From Bacillota bacterium (GTDB lineage Bacteria > Bacillota > Bacilli > Bacillales > Cytobacillaceae), in contig JAUZPL010000011.1 of assembly GCA_030705955.1 (NCBI GenBank), forward strand, positions 20,032-84,031: a stretch of 64,000 nt of DNA, given 5' to 3'. Positions 24,765 to 34,046 of the stretch are shown here, one piece after another. The position numbers and the translations under genes are program-made. Each line of letters starts with the position of its first letter. Within the stretch, counting starts at the first letter, position 1. The notes below the pieces were generated by a model, which saw only the letters and a list, made by a program, of their open reading frames with translations, was not told where the DNA came from and made no database searches.

Positions 24765-25520
24765 TTATAATTCAATTTCAAGTGAAACAGGACAATGATC
24801 ACTTCCCATTACAGTTGGGTGTATCTTAGCATCCTGAAGCTTGTCTACCAGTTTTTTTGATGTAATAAAATAATCAATCCGCCATCCAATATTTCTTTCA
24901 CGGATTTTTGCCATATATGACCACCATGTATAGGCCCCTTCTTCTGTTGGATAAAAATGGCGAAACGTATCTATAAATCCAGACTCAAGAAAAGTAGTCA
25001 TTTTCTCTCTTTCTTCTTGGGTAAAACCAGAATTCATCTGATTTGATTTAGGATTTTTCAAGTCAATTTCCTCATGTGCAACATTTAAATCACCACAAAG
25101 GATTACTGGCTTCATCAGGTCCAATTCCAGAAGATAGTCTCGAATCTGATTTTCCCATTCTAAACGGTAACTAAGCCTTGCAAGGTCACGTTGAGAATTT
25201 GGTGTGTATACATTTACTAAATAAAAGTTTTCATATTCTAAAGTTATAATTCGTCCCTCAGATTCAGTCTCATTTTCTCCAAGCCCATATTTAACAGAAA
25301 GAGGTTCTTTTTTTGTAAAAATAGCTGTACCCGAATACCCCTTTTTTTCAGCGTAATTCCAGTATTGAAAATAACCTTCTAACTCTAATTCAATTTGCCC
25401 CCTTTGCAATTTTGTTTCCTGTACACAGAAGAAATCTGCATCTATTTTTTGAAAGAAATCTAAAAATCCTTTTTTTACACATGCTCTTAAACCATTTACA
25501 TTCCATGATACAAATTTCAT
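24765..25520 (-). CDS. exoA: Exodeoxyribonuclease III / AP endonuclease
   Basis: A base-excision-repair nuclease that cuts at abasic sites. Motifs: MKFVSWNVNGLRACVKKGF, FCVQETKL (metal-binding Glu), NVYTPNSQR, LCGDLNVAHEEIDLKNPK (Asp/Asn pair), WWSYMAKIRERNIGWRIDYF and GSDHCPVSLEI (catalytic Asp-His). The ATG at 25520 with GAGGAGAAGG upstream gives 251 residues, the usual size; a longer reading reaching into the adjacent broken gene has no support. It begins three bases after the end of the MocR-like pseudogene. Confidence 0.96.
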   Translation of the reverse strand: MKFVSWNVNGLRACVKKGFLDFFQKIDADFFCVQETKLQRGQIELELEGYFQYWNYAEKKGYSGTAIFTKKEPLSVKYGLGENETESEGRIITLEYENFYLVNVYTPNSQRDLARLSYRLEWENQIRDYLLELDLMKPVILCGDLNVAHEEIDLKNPKSNQMNSGFTQEEREKMTTFLESGFIDTFRHFYPTEEGAYTWWSYMAKIRERNIGWRIDYFITSKKLVDKLQDAKIHPTVMGSDHCPVSLEIEL

Positions 25521-25522
25521 TT

Positions 25523-26984
25523 TTAACCTTCTCCTCTTAAAATAAAGCCTAATTTTTGAATTCCAGTTTCTATATCTTCTATCGCAGCATTTGCAAAGGA
25601 AATTTGAAATGCAGTATTTGTTTGCGAATAAATATTGCCAGGATTTAAAAGAATTCCTTTTTCTAATGAACGGGAATAGATTTCTCTCATGGACAAATCT
25701 GAGAACACTCTGAGCCATATAAAAAATCCCCCCTGTGGAATCCTCCATTGCCCTAAATCACCAATATACTCATTTAAGGTTTTAAGCGTAACTTCTCTAC
25801 GAATCAATAGTTGTTCTCTTATCTGTTCAAGATGCTGTTCGTATAACCCGCTTGAAAGCCACTCATAGGCAACTTTTTGTGATAAGGAACTTGAACCATA
25901 ATCTGTTTGCATTTTTAAATCTGCCAGCCTTTCAATCACTGCTTGCGACCCAACAATCCATCCAATTCGAAGCCCAGGGCTTAAACTTTTAGATAAACTT
26001 CCTATATATAAAATATTTCCGTTCTTATCTGCAGCCTTGAGTGGAGATGGCGGAAGGTTATCTAGCCATAAATCCCCGTATACATCATCCTCTAATATAG
26101 GAAGTTGTTCTTTTTCAACTAGCTGTAAAATTTCCTTTCTCCTCTCCTCTGTCATTAAAATTCCTGTTGGATTATGAAAATTAGGAATGGTGTAAAGAAT
26201 CGATCTTTCGCTCTTGTTATTTTTTTCTTTTAATTCTTTAGGAAGAATTCCTTCTTCATCCATTCCTATCCCAGAAAGATGCATACCAGCTGCCTGGAAT
26301 GTAGAAAGAGAATAAAGATAGGATGGTTTCTCCAGAAAAACAGTTGAGCCTTTTTGCAATAGCCGAATTGAAATCAATTGTAAGGCTTGTAAGGCACCGG
26401 AAACAATCAAAATGGAGTACGGTGAAGCAAGAATACCCTTTTGTAATAAATAGTCACTTATAGCTTGCCTGAGTTTCAAAATTACCTTGCGGCTCCTCAT
26501 ACCCAAAGGGTAAGAGCTCCCTTCCAACCTTTTGAATAATGGTTTGCATTCTATCAAGGGGAAACATTTCTTTAGATAATTCGCCTTTACTAAGTTGTAT
26601 GAGTTCAGGATCGGATTCTGCAATATTTATAGATTGAACGGTTGACATACTTGCCTGGTGAACATTTTCAATCCAATTGGTTTGGAATTCATGCCCCATT
26701 AAAGACCAAGTATTGTTTACCACAACTATCCCCATCCCAATTCTTGCTTCTATTAATCCATCAGCTGTTAATTCTTCTAGCGCTGTAATAACTGTACTTC
26801 AATTAACTGAAAACTGTTTTGCTAGTTCACGCTGACTTGATAATTTGCTCCCGATTGGCCATTCACCATTTGCAATTTTATTTTTAATCCATTCAATAAT
26901 TTCTTTATATCTTACTCTCCCCATTTTCAACAAGCTCCGATCAACAATTGGTTGGTTAAATTTTTTCATAATGGATGGGTACAT
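25523..26984 (-). pseudogene. MocR-type regulator (GntR HTH fused to aminotransferase), inactivated
   Basis: The pieces of one MocR-family gene lie in order. The HTH (VRYKEIIEWIKNKIANGEWP, LSSQRELAKQFSVN) ends at a TGA (26799-26801) where the family has Arg of NRSTV, so a CGA codon became TGA. The same frame continues STVITALEELTADGLIEARI to LLPFGYEEPQGNF. Near 26465-26475 the frame shifts, and the aminotransferase domain follows as KLRQAISDYLLQKGI, with SLSKSLSPGLRIGW at the PLP lysine. One nonsense and one frameshift mutation make a functional full-length product unlikely. It is divergent from an equally broken DMT exporter. Confidence 0.88.
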
Positions 26985-27059
26985 TGTATCAGCTTAGGAT
27001 TATCATGAAAAGTAAACAGTCTTGTGTAAAAATTGGTTGGTATTTTGAGGTGAATGATA

Positions 27060-27969
27060 TTGAATTCCTTTGATTCAAAAAAGGTATTGGCATATGTTCT
27101 CATGATTGGTTTTTGGGGGTCTGCCTTTGCGGGAATAAGAATTGGGATAAAAGCTTTTACCCCAGAACATCTGTCATTTTTACGTTTAATTGTTAGTTCT
27201 ATTGCCCTAGCCATTTACGCGATGTTTAAAAAAATATCATTACCTGACTATAAGGATATTCCTATATTTATACTATTTGGCTATTTAGGATTTTCCATTT
27301 ATCAAACCGCTCTTAATATTGGAGAGAAAACAGTTAGTGCCGGTGCATCTAGTTTGTTAGTTTCTATAACACCAATTTTTATATCTATTTTTTCATGGCT
27401 TTTTTTAAAAGAAAAGCAAGGAAAACAAATGTGGATTGGCAGCTTCATAGGATTATTTGGAGTAGTCCTGATTTCATTTGGTTCGGAAAAACAATTTTCA
27501 TTTGGAGTTGGCGCATGGTTTTTTATTAGCAGCATTTTCTGAATCACTTTATTTTGTTTTTCAAGGAAGTATGTTAAAAAAATATGGTTTTCTTCCTTTT
27601 ACCACCTATAGTATTTGGGGGGCTACAGTTTGTATGCTTGTCTACTTCCCAGGTTTTCTACATGAAATTATTCATGCTTCACTAGAAGCAAATTTAAGTG
27701 GTATATACTTAGGTATTTTCCCAACAGTTATAGCTTATCTAGCTTTAGCCTATATTACTTCCAAAACAGGTGCATCTGAAGCGGCAATTTCATTCTATTT
27801 AGTCCCGGCTGCAGCTTTAATGATTTCTTGGGTTTGGCTTAGTGAAAAACCAAGTTTTCTTACCCTTTTCGGTGGATTATTCACTCTAATCGGGGTTTCT
27901 TTTACCCATCTCAAAATTGAAAAAAAAACCCCCCAAAAAAATTTGAAAAAAAATAAAAGAGCTGGATAG
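27060..27969 (+). pseudogene. EamA/DMT-family exporter, frameshifted
   Basis: A ten-helix drug/metabolite transporter gene in two frames. The first part (FDSKKVLAYVLMIGFWGSAF, HLSFLRLIVSSIALAIYAMF, AGASSLLVSITPIFISIFSW) runs to SFGVGAWF and a stop at 27542. The rest continues one frame over as HGFLLAAFSESLYFVFQGSM to ALMISWVWLSEKPSFLTLFG. The shift lies near 27510-27520. The two parts together make a normal length of about 300 residues. The likely start is TTG 27060 after GAGGTG. MocR regulators often control a divergent transporter of this type, so regulator and target decayed together. A sequencing error cannot be excluded. Confidence 0.85.
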
Positions 27970-27973
27970 CTCT

Positions 27974-28759
27974 TTAAGGAAGTATATTTTTTTTCATAAG
28001 GTCTTGAGCTAATAGTTCTGAAACTGGAACAATTTTAATGTTCCTGTTTTTAAGCATTTCCATTGATTGAAATACTCCTGTTGAACAAGCATCACCTTTT
28101 ATCCCCACATGGCCAATTGCTAATCCTTTTCCTTTAAGTTCTGTTATTTTTGCAAGCCTTTCCATTTGTCTTCTCACATGTGTGGGTGAAGAAATATCAT
28201 CTAGAAAAACATCCCGTTTTAAAAGAGGAACCCCAAGTTCAGTTGAAATTTCAGGGAATTTCGAATTTGGACTAGTACCGCTATCCACAATAAATAAATT
28301 TTTTTCTTTCGCAACCTCAACAATAGCTCGAACAATTTCCTCATTTGTAACCGCTAATGACCCCATATGATTGTTTAATCCCTTTGCAAAAGGAACGTTT
28401 TTAATGGCCTCATATACGATTTCTTTTACTTCTTTAGGTGATAAATCCACAGTTATTGGTTTTGGCCCTAACCAAGAACGTTTTCCTTTTATAGGTTGCA
28501 TAGGTAAATGAATCATAACTTCAAATCCATTTTTATGGGCCCATTTAGCATGTTCAGTTGAATGATCGGTAAAGGGCATGACTGCAGCTGTAATCCTGAT
28601 ATCTCCATCTAAAAATTTTTCTACACCACCTGTACACCCGCCAAAATCATCAATAATAATAGCTGCTTTTAGCACCTTCGCTTGGGCGAAGGATATTTTA
28701 GGCTGCATAAGTAGTGAAAATAAAAAAAGTGGAAATAAAAAACAAATCAATTTTTTCAT
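27974..28759 (-). CDS. Divergent polysaccharide deacetylase family protein (YibQ-like)
   Basis: A 261-residue secreted protein with signal peptide (LICFLFPLFLFSLLMQPKIS, cut near SFA). The divergent deacetylase domain follows: AAIIIDDFGGCTGGVEKFLD, ITAAVMPFTDHSTEHAKWAH, FEVMIHLPMQP, GLNNHMGSLAVTN, FIVDSGTSPNSKF and GLAIGHVGIKGDA. The metal-site pattern differs from classical NodB deacetylases. Likely acts on the cell wall; the substrate is unknown. Confidence 0.85.
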   Translation of the reverse strand: MKKLICFLFPLFLFSLLMQPKISFAQAKVLKAAIIIDDFGGCTGGVEKFLDGDIRITAAVMPFTDHSTEHAKWAHKNGFEVMIHLPMQPIKGKRSWLGPKPITVDLSPKEVKEIVYEAIKNVPFAKGLNNHMGSLAVTNEEIVRAIVEVAKEKNLFIVDSGTSPNSKFPEISTELGVPLLKRDVFLDDISSPTHVRRQMERLAKITELKGKGLAIGHVGIKGDACSTGVFQSMEMLKNRNIKIVPVSELLAQDLMKKNILP

Positions 28760-28829
28760 AATAGCCCCCTAAAATAAAGTATAATAGTTACTTTCCCCAG
28801 GATTGGGTAAAACATTCTATTTTACGGGG

Positions 28830-28856
28830 TAAAAAAAGAGAACTGGAGGCTCTCTT
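28830..28856 (-). terminator. Terminator after ppiB
   Basis: On the minus strand AAGAGA-N9-TCTCTT runs into a T-rich tract, just after the ppiB stop. Confidence 0.6.
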
Positions 28857-28864
28857 CATTCAAC

Positions 28865-29305
28865 TTATTCTTCATCAAAAACTCTTACTTCTTTCATTTT
28901 ATCCCCATTTCTCATGTTTCTTGCTGTCTCGAGACCTGAGGTAACTTTACCAAAGACAGTATGAACTCCATTAAGATGAGGCTGTGGCTCATGAACAATA
29001 AAAAACTGACTAGAGCCTGTATCTTTACCTGCATGAGCCATAGATAAGCTACCTGCCTCATGCTTATGAGGATTTCCTACAGTTTCACACTTGATAGTCT
29101 TACCACTACCACCCATGCCTGTACCAGTTGGGTCTCCTCCTTGACTTACAAATCCTGGTATAACCCTATGGAAGATGACTCCATCGTAAAATCCTGAGTT
29201 AGCTAATTCCTCAAAGTTTTTTACTGTGTTAGGGGCTTCAGCAGGAAAAAACTCCATCTCAATTTTTTCACCATTTTCCATTAATATGTATCCTTTTTTT
29301 GTCAT
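28865..29305 (-). CDS. ppiB: Cyclophilin-type peptidyl-prolyl cis-trans isomerase
   Basis: A 146-residue cytoplasmic cyclophilin close to B. subtilis Ppi[71 protein letters not shown]. The active-site Arg (FHRV) and FxxxxxxP context are intact. ATG at 29305 with AAGGAG eight bases upstream; the preceding in-frame codon at 29314 is GTG without a spaced site. Confidence 0.97.
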   Translation of the reverse strand: MTKKGYILMENGEKIEMEFFPAEAPNTVKNFEELANSGFYDGVIFHRVIPGFVSQGGDPTGTGMGGSGKTIKCETVGNPHKHEAGSLSMAHAGKDTGSSQFFIVHEPQPHLNGVHTVFGKVTSGLETARNMRNGDKMKEVRVFDEE

Positions 29306-29453
29306 TTCGAACACTCCTTATGTTAAAAATCAATATTATCATACACTTTAATTTAAAAAAATTAAAGTCCTGAACATTTTTCCCATAAAGGTTAAGGTTT
29401 CACATTATGCACTCCCCTATTCCATCTGAATATTAATGATGGTATGAGAAGTA

Positions 29454-31370
29454 ATGAAAGGGAGTGTGTATGAATTGTTTGCCGATGTAAAGGATGGAAT
29501 TCAATGGTTAATTCATCAATTCAGAAAAGATCAAAATTCGGATGGTTCGTGGAATTATCCCTTTGAATCAGGTCTAATTACAGATATTTACACCATTATC
29601 TTACTTAGAACATTAGAATTAAAAGATGAGAATTTAGTAAAGGGACTTACAAAAAGGATATTAAATAAGCAAGACACAACAGGAGCATGGAAGCTTTTTC
29701 CTGATGAAACATATGGTAATCTTTCCGCAACTGTAGAAGCCTATTATGCTCTTTTATATTCTGGTTATGTTACTCCGGATGATAGTAGATTACAAATTGC
29801 TAAAGATTTTATAAAAGAAAATGGTGGAATTGAAAAGTGTAATATGTTTACAAAGACTATGCTGGCATTGACTGGACAATACGAATGGCCAAGTTTTTCT
29901 CCACTTCCAGTTGAATTCATTCTGCTTCCTCTTTCTTTCCCAATCAATTTCTATCAAATTTCTGTTTTTGGCCGTGTAAATATAGCTCCTATAATGATTG
30001 TAGCTGATAAAAAATTTTCAATAAAAACAAAAGATAGTCCTGATCTTTCCGATTTATTATCTCAACGGGATGACAACAATTGGCTGTTTGATCCTCAAAT
30101 GCGTTCCTTTTTTTCAACATTAAAAAATAGCATAGAGAACCTAATTGGCTTACCAGAAAAGCTTCACTTATTGGCAATTGAGCGTGCTAAAAAGTATATG
30201 CTTGAAAGAATTGAAGAGGATGGAACTCTCTATAGTTATTTTAGTTCTACCTTCTTAATGATCTTTGCCTTACTTTCTTTGGGATATACAAAAAATGATC
30301 CTGTAATAATCAAAGCAGTTGATGGTATTTTGTCCATGAAAACAGAAATTAATGGGATTCCCCATATACAATATACAACGGCATCAGTTTGGAATACATC
30401 ATTAATTAGCTTTGCCTTACAGGAAGCTGGAATTTCGATTAATGATCCTATGGTGGCAAAAGCAAATCAGTATTTATTAAAAAAGCAGCATAATAAATTT
30501 GGAGATTGGGTCCTCCACAATCCAAAAAGTAAGCCTGGAGGATGGGGATTTTCAAATATCAATACAATGAATCCTGATATTGATGATACGACCGCTTCAT
30601 TAAGGTCTCTTGCAAGGGGAGTAAATAAATACGACATTTACCAAAAAGCCTGGAATCGAGGGATGACCTGGCTATTATCAATGCAGAATGATGATGGTGG
30701 CTGGGGAAGTTTTGAAAAAAATGTTGGAAATCAACTTCTAAGCTTTTTTCCAATTGAAAAGGCGGAGTTTTTGCTAACGGACCCTTCTACTACAGATTTA
30801 ACAGGAAGAACACTTGAATTTTTAGGCCATTATACAACTGTTTCTAAAAATCATGAATCTATTAAACAGGGAGTTAAATGGTTAATTAAAAATCAGGAAG
30901 CTGATGGATCATGGTATGGAAGATGGGGAATCTGTTACCTTTATGGAACTTGGGGAGCAGTAACTGGACTAATTGCTGCTGGAATCTCCTCTTACCATCC
31001 ATCTATTCAAAAGGCAGTTACATGGCTTACTAAAATTCAACATTCAGACGGTGGCTGGGGTGAGTCATGCTATAGTGATATTCAAAAGAAATATGCACCA
31101 CTTGGTGAGAGTACATTAACACAAACTGCATGGGCACTTGATGCTCTTATTGCTGCTTCCACAAAACCAACAAATACTATTCAAAAAGGCATCGCTTTTC
31201 TTCTTCATCATCTAGAAACCGATGATTGGACAACAGATTATCCAAAAGGGCAAGGCTTAGCAGGTGGTTTCTATATTCATTACCATTGCTATCGCTATCT
31301 TTTTCCATTACTGACACTTGTACACTATCAAGAAAAATTCGGGGGGTTGATTGAAAAAGCATCACTATGA
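29454..31370 (+). CDS. sqhC: Squalene-hopene-cyclase-family terpene cyclase (sporulenol synthase)
   Basis: A 638-residue class II cyclase. The protonating DxDD motif is NPDIDDTTASLRSLARG, and QW repeats recur (QNSDGSW, QNDDGGWGSFEKNVG, QEADGSWYGRWG, QHSDGGWGESCYSD). In B. subtilis SqhC makes sporulenol, a spore membrane C35 terpenoid that resists oxidants. The length fits that enzyme (632) as well as hopene cyclases. Start context is weak; a TTG seven codons in (29475) with GGGAG upstream is an alternative. No neighbouring prenyltransferase is seen. Confidence 0.9.
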   Translation: MKGSVYELFADVKDGIQWLIHQFRKDQNSDGSWNYPFESGLITDIYTIILLRTLELKDENLVKGLTKRILNKQDTTGAWKLFPDETYGNLSATVEAYYALLYSGYVTPDDSRLQIAKDFIKENGGIEKCNMFTKTMLALTGQYEWPSFSPLPVEFILLPLSFPINFYQISVFGRVNIAPIMIVADKKFSIKTKDSPDLSDLLSQRDDNNWLFDPQMRSFFSTLKNSIENLIGLPEKLHLLAIERAKKYMLERIEEDGTLYSYFSSTFLMIFALLSLGYTKNDPVIIKAVDGILSMKTEINGIPHIQYTTASVWNTSLISFALQEAGISINDPMVAKANQYLLKKQHNKFGDWVLHNPKSKPGGWGFSNINTMNPDIDDTTASLRSLARGVNKYDIYQKAWNRGMTWLLSMQNDDGGWGSFEKNVGNQLLSFFPIEKAEFLLTDPSTTDLTGRTLEFLGHYTTVSKNHESIKQGVKWLIKNQEADGSWYGRWGICYLYGTWGAVTGLIAAGISSYHPSIQKAVTWLTKIQHSDGGWGESCYSDIQKKYAPLGESTLTQTAWALDALIAASTKPTNTIQKGIAFLLHHLETDDWTTDYPKGQGLAGGFYIHYHCYRYLFPLLTLVHYQEKFGGLIEKASL

Positions 31371-31380
31371 TGCTTTTTTT
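31354..31380 (+). terminator. Terminator overlapping the sqhC stop
   Basis: AAAAAGCATCA-CTA-TGATGCTTTTTTT includes the TGA of sqhC. Confidence 0.85.
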
Positions 31381-31415
31381 ATTTAGTTAGTTCAGCAATC
31401 CCTTAAATGAATACA

Positions 31416-32000
31416 TTATTTTATAAAAACATAAACCTTCCGAAAGGTTGTTAACACATATGCAAGTAAACCAACAATGGAAACAATCAACAAAGAATAT
31501 AATAATTTTGCATCACGTAGAAGAAATATTCCGGCAATGATAATTATAGTGTCAATAACATAGATAATAATTCCCACATTTACCTTTGACCATTTTGCAA
31601 CTAATAGTGCAAGAAGATCCATTCCACCAGGGCTAATATGATTTCGTAGCATTACCCCTATTCCTATCCCAATAATACCCGCACCTAAAATGACACTCTC
31701 AACAATTGGCATGTGAATGGTTCCTCTTATTGGCATCAACAGTTCAATTGTTAAACCTGAAATGGTTGCCCCCAGCAAGCCATTTATAAAGTACAAACGA
31801 TCAGATTTAAATGCCATCAAATAAACAGGCAAATTCAGGAGTATAAAAGTAATGCCGGGTTTAAATCCAAATAAATAATTTAGAATTAAACTAATACCAA
31901 AAATCCCTCCATTTATTAAATGAAAAGGGACGATAAAACCATTTATTCCTATTCCTATTAAAGTGCTTCCAAAACCAATAATGAATAATTTCTTTAGCAT
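31416..32000 (-). CDS. YitT-family membrane protein without DUF2179 domain (copy 2)
   Basis: About 194 residues and six membrane helices: IGFGSTLIGIGINGFIVPFH, LINGGIFGISLILNYLFG and HISPGGMDLLALLVAK match the membrane half of YitT proteins. The C-terminal soluble DUF2179 domain is absent. The ATG at 32000 is preceded by AAGG nine bases away; ATG 32009 is the alternative. Function unknown. The second of four family members here. Confidence 0.82.
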   Translation of the reverse strand: MLKKLFIIGFGSTLIGIGINGFIVPFHLINGGIFGISLILNYLFGFKPGITFILLNLPVYLMAFKSDRLYFINGLLGATISGLTIELLMPIRGTIHMPIVESVILGAGIIGIGIGVMLRNHISPGGMDLLALLVAKWSKVNVGIIIYVIDTIIIIAGIFLLRDAKLLYSLLIVSIVGLLAYVLTTFRKVYVFIK

Positions 32001-32080
32001 GTTATCCATCCTTGTCCGAACCTATTTTATACTATTTATATGTTAGAATAAGGACTTCATGCTAATTGATTAACAAGTAC

Positions 32081-33409
32081 CTACGCTACTTTCGATTTTA
32101 CCTTTTTAAATATTTTGATTTGCTTTAAAAAGGAATTAAGCAAGGTGAGACATGGCAATATCAATGGAAATACAGCATACGGTAAATACTCAAGCAAAGG
32201 AACTCCCACAATGGTACTGCACATAATGGCAAACACACTCCAAGGAATAATTCCCGGGAATAACATTGTTGAATCACCCATTACACGAGCTAATTCTTCT
32301 TTTCCATATTTACTTTCCCAGTGTGGAAGAAATGACCTTCCAGTAAGGATGATTGGAAGGGTTTGATTGGCGGCAATCATACTGATAAAAAAGGTTGCAA
32401 TAAGCGTTTTTAGTGTATCGCCAAATAAAGTTTTAGACTTTTGAAGAAAACGATCTAAATAAGGCTGAATGACATTCATTTCTTCCAATAAACCATTATA
32501 GGCACCAGCTAGAGCTAAAAATAATAATAATTCATACATATGACTTAAACCGCCGCCAAGGCCTGAAATTCCATTCCATAAATCAAACATAAGTTTAATA
32601 GAATGAACACCCTGCATACTGGCAATTACACATGCTGTGAAAATACTCGCAAGGAAGGCATACACTATGCTTAACCGAAATAAAACGAATAAAATTAATA
32701 AGATTGGCGGTAAAAATTTTATAAATGAAAGGTTTTTCCAATTTATATTTTTCGTAGGTGAGGTAATCAAACTGCTATATTGAGAATCTAATAAGTGATA
32801 GAAAGCTAAGCAAATTAAAATGGCAAGAATAGTAGTAAACAACATGGCCTTTCCCTGCTTTTTAACAGAAATTTCAAGTGTTCCTGCCATTAGCTGATGT
32901 GAGCTTGAAAAGGGTGATGTTCTGTCACCTACAAATGCTCCAGAGACTAATGCACCTGCAACCATTTTAATTGGAAAATGCAAAACGATAGCTGTACTCA
33001 TTATTGGCACGCCAATGGAACTCAATGTTCCGACGGAAGTCCCTAGAATCATTGAAAAAATGATTGCAGCTAAAAAAGATAAAACCAAAAAATGCTTAAC
33101 TGTAATGAAATGAAGTGCAATGGTAACCATTTGATTAATGGTTCCACTTAAATACCACGATGGTAGAAGAAAACTGACCAGAAATAAAATAATAAGTACA
33201 ATTTTTGTTTTATATATTCCGTTCTTACATATTTTAAATAGTTCCAAAGGCTTCATTTTCTTAGATAGAGATAGAAATAAAAGAACTAAAAATCCAGGAC
33301 AAAAACCAATTACAAGCGGAAAATGAAATGTAACAGATAATAGCACACCAACAAGTGTTACCGTCATTAATAAAAGTACTTGTATCCCATTAAAACGTTC
33401 GTCTTTCAA
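32081..33409 (-). CDS. NhaC-family Na+/H+ antiporter
   Basis: About 442 residues with eleven or so membrane helices. Family signatures include MILGTSVGTLSSIGVPIMST, GAFVGDRTSPFSSSHQLMAG, GGGLSHMYELLLFLALAGAY and a final FPGIIPWSVFAIMCSTIVGV. TTG at 33409 is the likely start, with GAGGGTG upstream. Sodium, or malate with lactate as in some NhaC relatives, could be transported; sequence does not decide. Confidence 0.88.
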   Translation of the reverse strand: MKDERFNGIQVLLLMTVTLVGVLLSVTFHFPLVIGFCPGFLVLLFLSLSKKMKPLELFKICKNGIYKTKIVLIILFLVSFLLPSWYLSGTINQMVTIALHFITVKHFLVLSFLAAIIFSMILGTSVGTLSSIGVPIMSTAIVLHFPIKMVAGALVSGAFVGDRTSPFSSSHQLMAGTLEISVKKQGKAMLFTTILAILICLAFYHLLDSQYSSLITSPTKNINWKNLSFIKFLPPILLILFVLFRLSIVYAFLASIFTACVIASMQGVHSIKLMFDLWNGISGLGGGLSHMYELLLFLALAGAYNGLLEEMNVIQPYLDRFLQKSKTLFGDTLKTLIATFFISMIAANQTLPIILTGRSFLPHWESKYGKEELARVMGDSTMLFPGIIPWSVFAIMCSTIVGVPLLEYLPYAVFPLILPCLTLLNSFLKQIKIFKKVKSKVA

Positions 33410-33478
33410 CCGTATCACCCTCAAAAAAAATCTCACCTTCTCATTATAAGGGACCCTCTTCTATTTTTAAATAAAAAC

Positions 33479-33501
33479 GGAACCGAATCATGATCGGTTC
33501 C
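33479..33501 (-). terminator. Terminator of cwlJ
   Basis: GGAACCGA pairs with TCGGTTCC, followed on the minus strand by GTTTTTATTT. Confidence 0.85.
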
Positions 33502-33509
33502 TTCTCTTA

Positions 33510-33938
33510 TTAAAACGTATTATAAACATTTTGACACGTTTCGGCAGTTGGTTCATAAAAACAATGCTTCTTATATCTTGCTACCAATGGCTGCCCATAC
33601 CAATTTTTCGGGCAATCACCCTGCGGACGAAAATACCAAAGACTAAATTTTGCAGGCCAATATCTTTCTCCATTAATTGCCTTTCTAGCTAAACGTTTTT
33701 CCCTTTCTCTCGCAGCCTGGTAAAAATACCCCTTTTGAGTTGCTTCAAATGCGTGTGGCTGATAAACCATTTGCGGAATAGTCCGGAGGCCTTTGAAATC
33801 TGAACAATTAGCTCTTATCCTGTTAATTCCAACATTACCAACTAAAAGCATCCCAAGTGTTCCTTCACCCTCTGCTTCCGCTCTAAGCAAACGTGCAAAA
33901 AGATTTATATCTGATTCCCTAGCTTTCACAACTCCCAT
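33510..33938 (-). CDS. cwlJ: Spore cortex-lytic protein CwlJ
   Basis: A 142-residue coat-located hydrolase needed for cortex breakdown in germination. The sequence is near-identical in plan to B. subtilis CwlJ: NLFARLLRAEAEGEGTLGML, VGNVGINRIRANCSDFKGLR, PAKFSLWYFRPQGDCPKNWY and CFYEPTAETCQNVYNTF. The Glu of RAEAEGEG is the presumed catalytic residue. ATG 33938 has GGAGGTG seven bases upstream. CwlJ usually needs GerQ, which is not in this window. Confidence 0.96.
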   Translation of the reverse strand: MGVVKARESDINLFARLLRAEAEGEGTLGMLLVGNVGINRIRANCSDFKGLRTIPQMVYQPHAFEATQKGYFYQAAREREKRLARKAINGERYWPAKFSLWYFRPQGDCPKNWYGQPLVARYKKHCFYEPTAETCQNVYNTF

Positions 33939-34012
33939 GAATTCACCTCCAGTTTCATTCACCTATATCATATTCCAATAATGTTTGAGTGTTTACTTAT
34001 ATAAATATAAAA

Positions 34013-34034
34013 ACCCTTCAGATTACTGAGGGGT
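34013..34034 (-). terminator. Terminator of the htrA-like gene
   Basis: ACCCCTCAG-TAAT-CTGAAGGGT then TTTTTATATT on the minus strand. Confidence 0.85.
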
Positions 34035-34046
34035 CTTCATCTCACT

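Noticed and set aside
25521..25748. N-terminal extension of ExoA
   Set aside because: Out-of-frame readthrough of the MocR-like pseudogene; the real start has GAGGAGAAGG and gives the standard length.
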